Positions 59,611-64,000 of a DNA stretch of 64,000 nucleotides are shown here, piece by piece. The number at the start of each line of letters is the position of its first letter. Within the stretch, counting starts at the first letter, position 1. The position numbers were made by a program, and so were the translations under genes. The stretch comes from Capsicum annuum (Eukaryota > Streptophyta > Magnoliopsida > Solanales > Solanaceae): NCBI RefSeq assembly GCF_002878395.1, contig NC_061118.1, positions 3,709,651-3,773,650 on the forward strand, written 5' to 3'. The notes under the pieces were generated by a model that had not been told where the DNA came from, did not search any database, and worked only from the letters and a program-made list of their open reading frames with translations.

Positions 59611-60666
59611 CAAGAAATCAATCAGAACAAAATTTGAAGGATGAGAACAAAATAAGATCATCTCAAATGCACGTAAACAGACATGTTCATTGAAAGAAAA
59701 ACAGGTACTGATTCTCATTGCTCTAGTTATAGTTCTAAATAACTTTTCTTTGATACAGTAAATTCAATTTCCCAAACCCCCTACACCTAGTAGCCCAGCA
59801 GTAGTCCTTTCCCACTTTGTTCCCCAAGAGGCTTGAAACACAACCTTATGGTTAGAAATGGAGGATCCTAACCAATAAGCTTCCCCTTTCTCACATAACT
59901 AGAAGGATATATTTAATGGGCCCTTTCTATATTGCATCATTTCTTTTTGTGAAAAGTAACTTGTACATTTAAAAGAAGAAATGCTTAGCACTAGGTGCTA
60001 CGACGGTACAAATATTATAAGGAGATCCCTAATGTTGCCAAGATTATATGAAATCTATCATGCTATGTTCATTCTTTATATCCGGAAGAGTACACAAAAA
60101 AAGCAAAAAGCCATAAACATTTGTATTTAAGCTGCTGTTCACTATCCATTTTACCTAAGAAACATCTGGCATTCTTTCCCTTACATAAAACGATTGCATC
60201 ATATAAGGATTCTCCTTTCTACTTTGAAGTAAAAGTTAAAATATTTCCAATAGACAAAGGTTTCATAAATATTTTGTATTATTCCAACCACAAACCTAAG
60301 ATTTTAGATTTGATGTGCCCATATTCTTTCAAATGATATAAGAACAGATGGAGTTCTAGATTCGAGTCTCACTGCGGTCCATCAATAAGAGTATCTCCAT
60401 GTGCTTGGTGTGAGAAGAAAATGATCGCGCTCACACATCAGAGGAAGCGGGCATGCTAGTATTCCCTCTTTGATATTCCAATTTTCTAACTGAAGTTTAC
60501 ACAATTCAACAGCATATTGGAGCTAACATTTGGCAGGCTTATTTCCACACAGATCTCCATTGTAAAGTGAAGATGTGAACTGAGAATTGAATTGCACGCG
60601 TGGGAAGTTGTTGAGTTACATAAATTCCACATTTGCTATATGATTTTCGATTAGATCATCATATTC

Positions 60667-60895
60667 TTTTTTTATATACCATAGTATCGGGCCATCTTGC
60701 ACACTCCTTGACTAATTCCACGAGATACATGTCACCTCCCACCAACACAGGCACCACGTAACTTTGTTCACCAAGGCTTAATCAGATGAGAAGAATCACC
60801 TAGTGTTTTTGCCTCCCTAAGATTTGAACCTAAGACCTCATGGTTCTCAACCTACTTCATTGACCACTAGGCTACATCCTTGGATACATTAGATA
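60667..60895 (-). mobile_element. tRNA-derived SINE (TS/SolS-like), copy 1
   Basis: Minus-strand SINE with head CCAAGGATGTAGCCTAGTGG, B box-like GGTTCAAATC (about 60820), body shared with 62860-63057 (ccacctcccaccaacacagg, caaggct...tcacctagtgttttt) and A-rich tail at the low end. A perfect 9-bp duplication atcatattc flanks it (60658-60666 and 60896-60904). It lies in an intron of the SET pseudogene. Confidence 0.85.
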
Positions 60896-61289
60896 ATCAT
60901 ATTCTCACTTAGTTTGGGAAAAAATGTACTCCTAGAAAGTCCATATCAATTCTTCTTTTCTTCTTTGGCACAAATAAATTTGTTGCCACATGATAGCATT
61001 TTGCTTCAAAGTTCACCATTCATCTTTTTTTATAATGATAAAGTTCACCAATCATACACAGATTGGACTACCATCTCCTCTAAAAATAAAGAACAGACGA
61101 TTACATATATACCTTGTTGTCCTCAATCTTCATCAATTTTAAGATTCTTTGAGGTATGCTTTCAAAGCTAAGCTACAGTCCAAGAATTTTATTTTTTCGA
61201 AACATAAGCACTAGTCAATTACCCTTGTTCCATAGAACTTTAGAGATATATTATCAACAAACTACGACATTTTCGGAAGCAACTTTTCC

Positions 61290-61507
61290 ATCTTTTTTGG
61301 GCTCACGGTGGTGTCTGGACCAGCTTGAGGACACCTCCCACCAGCCCAGGTACCGGGTAACTCTGCACACCAAAGTCTAGGAAGATGGAAAGAAATCTTA
61401 AAAAGGAAGAGTGCCTTAATTACATAATTCTAAAGTGGAAATCACCAAGTGTATTCCTCTCTATTGAAGTTTAAACCCTAGGCCAATACGTCATACCCTT
61501 GGATGCG
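61290..61507 (-). mobile_element. tRNA-derived SINE, diverged copy 2
   Basis: Same body (ggtggtgtctggaccagctt, cacctcccaccag, aggtaccgggtaactctg, tcaccaagtgt) but with an inserted or unrelated stretch at about 61385-61435 and a decayed head. No clean duplication was found. Confidence 0.6.
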
Positions 61508-61579
61508 TTTTGCACCTTATCTCTCACGATCCTTTAAAAGAAACTAATGTTATATTGCATTAAGAACAAACTAATATAT

Positions 61580-61627
61580 CTGGACTGCTTTAGAAATCAC
61601 ACTCACACTCACACACACACACATACA

Positions 61628-61663
<36 letters not shown>

Positions 61664-61665
61664 TA
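61580..61665. repeat. (AC)n/(CT)n compound microsatellite
   Basis: actcacactcacacacacacacatac, then about 13 CT units, then acacacacatat, in an intron of the SET pseudogene. Confidence 0.95.
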
Positions 61666-61905
61666 TAATATCTAATTGACTCATTGTCAGCCCAAAGAAG
61701 CCCATAGCTTGAAGGCCAAAAGTTCTAACCTCCGTTCTTCACTTCTGCATTAGTCACATAGCCACACAGCCCCCACCCCACCCCCACACACCCCTCCCAA
61801 CCCACACACACACACAAAATATCTAATTGTCCCATTGTCAGCCCAAAGAAGCCCATAGCCTGAAGGCCAAAAGGTCTCAGCTCCGTTCTTCACTTCTGCT
61901 TTTCA
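61666..61905. repeat. Direct duplication of about 90 bp separated by a C/A-rich tract
   Basis: atatctaattgactcattgtcagcccaaag... (61666-61755) recurs at 61818-61905 (aaatatctaattgtcccatt...), both ending ttcttcacttctgc. The copies differ at few positions. The spacer contains ccccacccccacacacccc. Confidence 0.85.
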
Positions 61906-62362
61906 ATGGCATTAGCCAAAAGCTCGAACCCTATTTACTTGAATACATTTGCAATTGCCTTTACAATGAGCAGGTTGATTTTCAGAAATTTAGTTAGAAC
62001 AAAATAGGAATATGGTATTACCAAATACCATACCTAATCAAAGTTTAATTTACCGATTACCGAACTCCCAAACCGAAGTTTAAAAGTATGGTATTTGGTA
62101 GCTACTCTCAATTACCGAATTAGCAAACGCCCACCCCTAATTGAAACACCTTCCTTTTTACACAAGTCAACATAATCCGAGGACAATCCAAAAAAGGTTA
62201 TCTGGGAGAGAGGGAGTAGTACATACTGATTCTCTGCATACAACAAATTAAGTATCTTCCAGGGTGACTCAGGGTAGAGTTATAACCAAACATCGAAATT
62301 AAAAGACAGAATTGATAGCAAATGGAAAAGCAAGGTCACAGAAAATGTTTCAAGAGAGTTAC

Positions 62363-62502
62363 CTTAGGTAAGGCCACTGAACTGCATTAAAATCAGAGGA
62401 AAGCTCACAGTACACTCCTGAGTCTTGAGCACGCGGCAATCTTCCACGTGATAAAGATGAAAATTTAAAATCTCCAAGCTGATCTGTATGCTCATAAACT
62501 TC
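62363..62502 (-). pseudogene. SET pseudogene exon (140 bp)
   Basis: EVYEHTDQLGDFKFSSLSRG, then RLPRAQDSGVYCELSSDFNA, then VQWPYLR, between acceptor CTAG and donor GTAACT. No lesion inside. The neighbouring upstream exon ends at a GTAAAG donor near 62569. Confidence 0.7.
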
Positions 62503-62859
62503 CTAGTCATTACAATTACAAATCAAACAAGATACATTAGAATAGATGAAAAGGAAACATCAGTCCTTTACCAGTAATAGGAGCCATAACTTAAATATGC
62601 TTTCCCATATAATCACTAATCCCAGAGAAGGCAGAAGCTGCTGCAGTCTTAGATGCATGTAGCATATTTGCGACATTGGGTACATATAACTGGCTTATGG
62701 ATGTTGGCACTTTGTCAAAAGGATTCCTGCATAGCATATGTTCTTTGGTGACTGTGGTAGAGGAACTGACAAGAGCAGGAGTAGGAAAATCCAACCCATG
62801 ATACAAGCTTTGCGTTCTTTGATTCTCGTTGAGTTTAATCTGCCTTCCATTCGAGCTCT

Positions 62860-63057
62860 TTTTTTTTTGTTGATAACCGTGGTGTCCGGGCCAGCTTGCG
62901 AACACCTCGACTAAATCCACGGGATACCTGTCACCTCCCACCAGCATCAGCTACCTGGTAACTCTGTCCACCAAGGCTAGAATAGATGGGAAGAAAACAC
63001 CTAGTGTTTGTCTCTGGTGGGAATTGAACCTGAGACCTCATGGTGCTCATCCCAACG
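62860..63057 (-). mobile_element. tRNA-derived SINE, copy 3, inserted in a SET-gene exon
   Basis: Minus-strand, 198 bp, truncated at its head, ending CACCACGGTTATCAACAAAAAAAA. A perfect 9-bp duplication tcgagctct lies at 62851-62859 and 63058-63066. Coding similarity continues on both sides (NLQLSSKESS on one side, SNGRQIKLNENQR on the other), so the element landed inside one exon. Same orientation as the host gene. Confidence 0.9.
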
Positions 63058-63423
63058 TCGAGCTCTCTTTGCTAGATAATTGTAGATTTTGATTTCCAAT
63101 TAGAGTTGAACTTGATAATGGAAACCCCAGCGGAACTGCCTGTGAAGGTGGAGCTGTTCTAGACATTGGTTTGCAGACAGATCTCATATTACCATTATCA
63201 AAGGGTCCACTATGAGAAATTAAAGATGTCTTCCCATACAAATTAAGGGTGTTCTGAGCATCAGGCATATCTATCATCCTACCACAGGCTTGCAGGAAAG
63301 AAGGTTCTTCTCATGTAAGGCCAAGCAATTGCTATGACCAATCCCTTCTACAATTCCCTTAACAGTCCTTTTATTTTCGTAATACCTGGAGTAGAGTCCA
63401 AAGTTCAACTCAGAGGCACTGTG

Positions 63424-63999
63424 TCAATTAACAATATTGTTGGCCACACCTTTATCGATGTTCCCATGTCCAAGAGCACATGAAGCACCAACATTGAATT
63501 CCTTATTAGTCATCTTACCTCTAGCACAATGAAAATCAATTTGGTCGCACTTTAGAGTAAGGGATTTACACTCAGGTTCTCCAGGTGGAATATGACTTCC
63601 ATTAACCCTATTTTTGGTAGCTTCAGAGTACAGTAGTCCTTCTGAAGCACCCTTGAACTGCACTTGAACCACAGGAAATATGGAATTTCCAGTCCTGGAT
63701 TCACTTGTTGCATTGTGAAGTCCATAAGGAATATTGACAGGGTCCTTTTGGCCCTTTCCACTTCCAACTGCATGGTGAAGTCCATAAGAGAAATTGACAG
63801 GGTTTTGCTGGCCCTTTCCACTTCTTGGACTCAAATTCAACATATGAAAATTTGAACTGCTCTTTTCCACTGCCTGTAATTCAACTGCTGCATGATACTG
63901 ACGGGTGTATACATACATATCAAGAACTAAAGGAACAAATGATACCAAACGGTATCTAACTGAGCACAAAACAGCCACAATCTTCGCAAAACAGTCCAC
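63424..63999 (-). pseudogene. SET pseudogene, upstream large exon with in-frame TGA
   Basis: Minus-strand open frame, Ser/Asn/Gly-rich, ending at TGA 63424-63426. The same frame continues open for about 40 codons past it (HSASELNFGLYSRYYENKRT), so CGA-to-TGA is likely. A shift at 63306-63318 then moves the reading to the frame of 63277-63047 (MIDMPDAQNTLNLYGK). The start of the gene is outside the window. Confidence 0.65.
63718..63837 (-). repeat. Two 60-bp tandem units within a SET-gene exon
   Basis: Units 63718-63777 and 63778-63837 each encode 20 residues of the form SGKGQ(Q/K)(N/D)PVN(F/I)(S/P)YGLH(H/N)A. A piece of a third copy (gcattgtgaagtcc) stands at about 63710. The length is a multiple of three, so the frame is kept. 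Confidence 0.85.
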
Positions 64000-64000
64000 A

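Larger units (their letters stand above)
55198..64000 (-). pseudogene. SET-domain (trithorax/ATX-like) histone lysine methyltransferase pseudogene
   Basis: Minus-strand gene running off the right edge. The intact relative would methylate histone lysine in the nucleus. Exons with good splice sites include 62363-62502, 56286-56465 (GGCFVAQEQLNAWIHITGQN), 56016-56129 (EYARYKHSNRWKSLIVYKSG), 55751-55933 and 55455-55495 (NCVARIISVRNEK), then a last exon 55198-55328 (GEEITYDYNFNHEDEG). SET hallmarks are RFVNHSC, GEEITYDY and a CxCx4C post-SET motif. Large low-complexity exons lie at about 63999-62590, 59610-57983 and 57983-56590. Lesions: TGA 63424-63426; frameshift 63306-63318; a SINE in an exon; a copia-like element in an exon (58129-59234); TAA 58002-58004; frameshifts 57301-57325 and about 57050-57075; TAG 55850-55852 inside SET; and a one-base shift near 55230 that puts the post-SET cysteines out of frame. 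No PHD finger is visible. Sequencing error could explain single-base shifts, but not the insertions. Confidence 0.75.

Overview
This is plant nuclear DNA. The evidence is spliced genes with GT-AG introns, AT-rich spacer, chromodomain-type Ty3/gypsy elements primed by initiator tRNA-Met, an Athila-like element with a tRNA-Asp-type primer site, SINEs, TRIMs and MITEs. The repeat types (a TS/SolS-like SINE, the Tekay-like LTRs, and the MITE with a gtttggtcaa terminus) suggest Solanaceae. That is recognition by eye, not a search result. No bacterial, CRISPR or operon-like content was seen.

Layout. 1-45270 is an almost unbroken stack of retrotransposons. Element A (minus strand, running off the left edge) has a 5.1 kb LTR carrying three tandem-repeat arrays and is inserted in an older LTR fragment (7832-8453). 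Next is a decayed 'plant transposon protein' remnant (8454-9334). Element B is a degenerate Tekay-like chromovirus on the minus strand (9335-18861). Element C, a related chromovirus on the plus strand, sits inside an old gypsy integrase and spans 18991-44948, because its 3' LTR was split by later insertions. Those insertions are a SIRE-like LTR remnant (X), then in X a non-autonomous Athila-like element D (26843-42418), then in D a solo LTR (28242-30017) and a third Tekay-like element E (31720-38882, with a 100-N assembly gap in its 3' LTR). Short direct duplications flank C, D, the solo LTR, E and, less clearly, B, so the order of insertion can be read.

45270-50100 is a MITE-rich spacer: a PIF/Harbinger-like MITE nested in a Mutator-like MITE, between two pieces of a third inverted-repeat family, followed by a retroposon-like A-tailed stretch and a tRNA-like repeat.

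50440-54404 is the one intact gene: an eight-exon hydroxyproline O-arabinosyltransferase (HPAT, 357 aa). Its long fifth intron holds a complete TRIM retrotransposon. Convergent to it, from 55198 to beyond the right edge on the minus strand, is a large plant SET-domain (trithorax-like) histone methyltransferase pseudogene. It has recognisable exons and good splice sites, but also in-frame stops, single-base frameshifts, a young copia-like element in one exon and a SINE in another. Every retroelement pol gene in the window is also broken. I found no undescribed functional system. The most unusual observations are the insertion stack, a piece of integrase tail embedded in the gag region of element C, the three-array 5.1 kb LTR, and the doubly interrupted SET gene.
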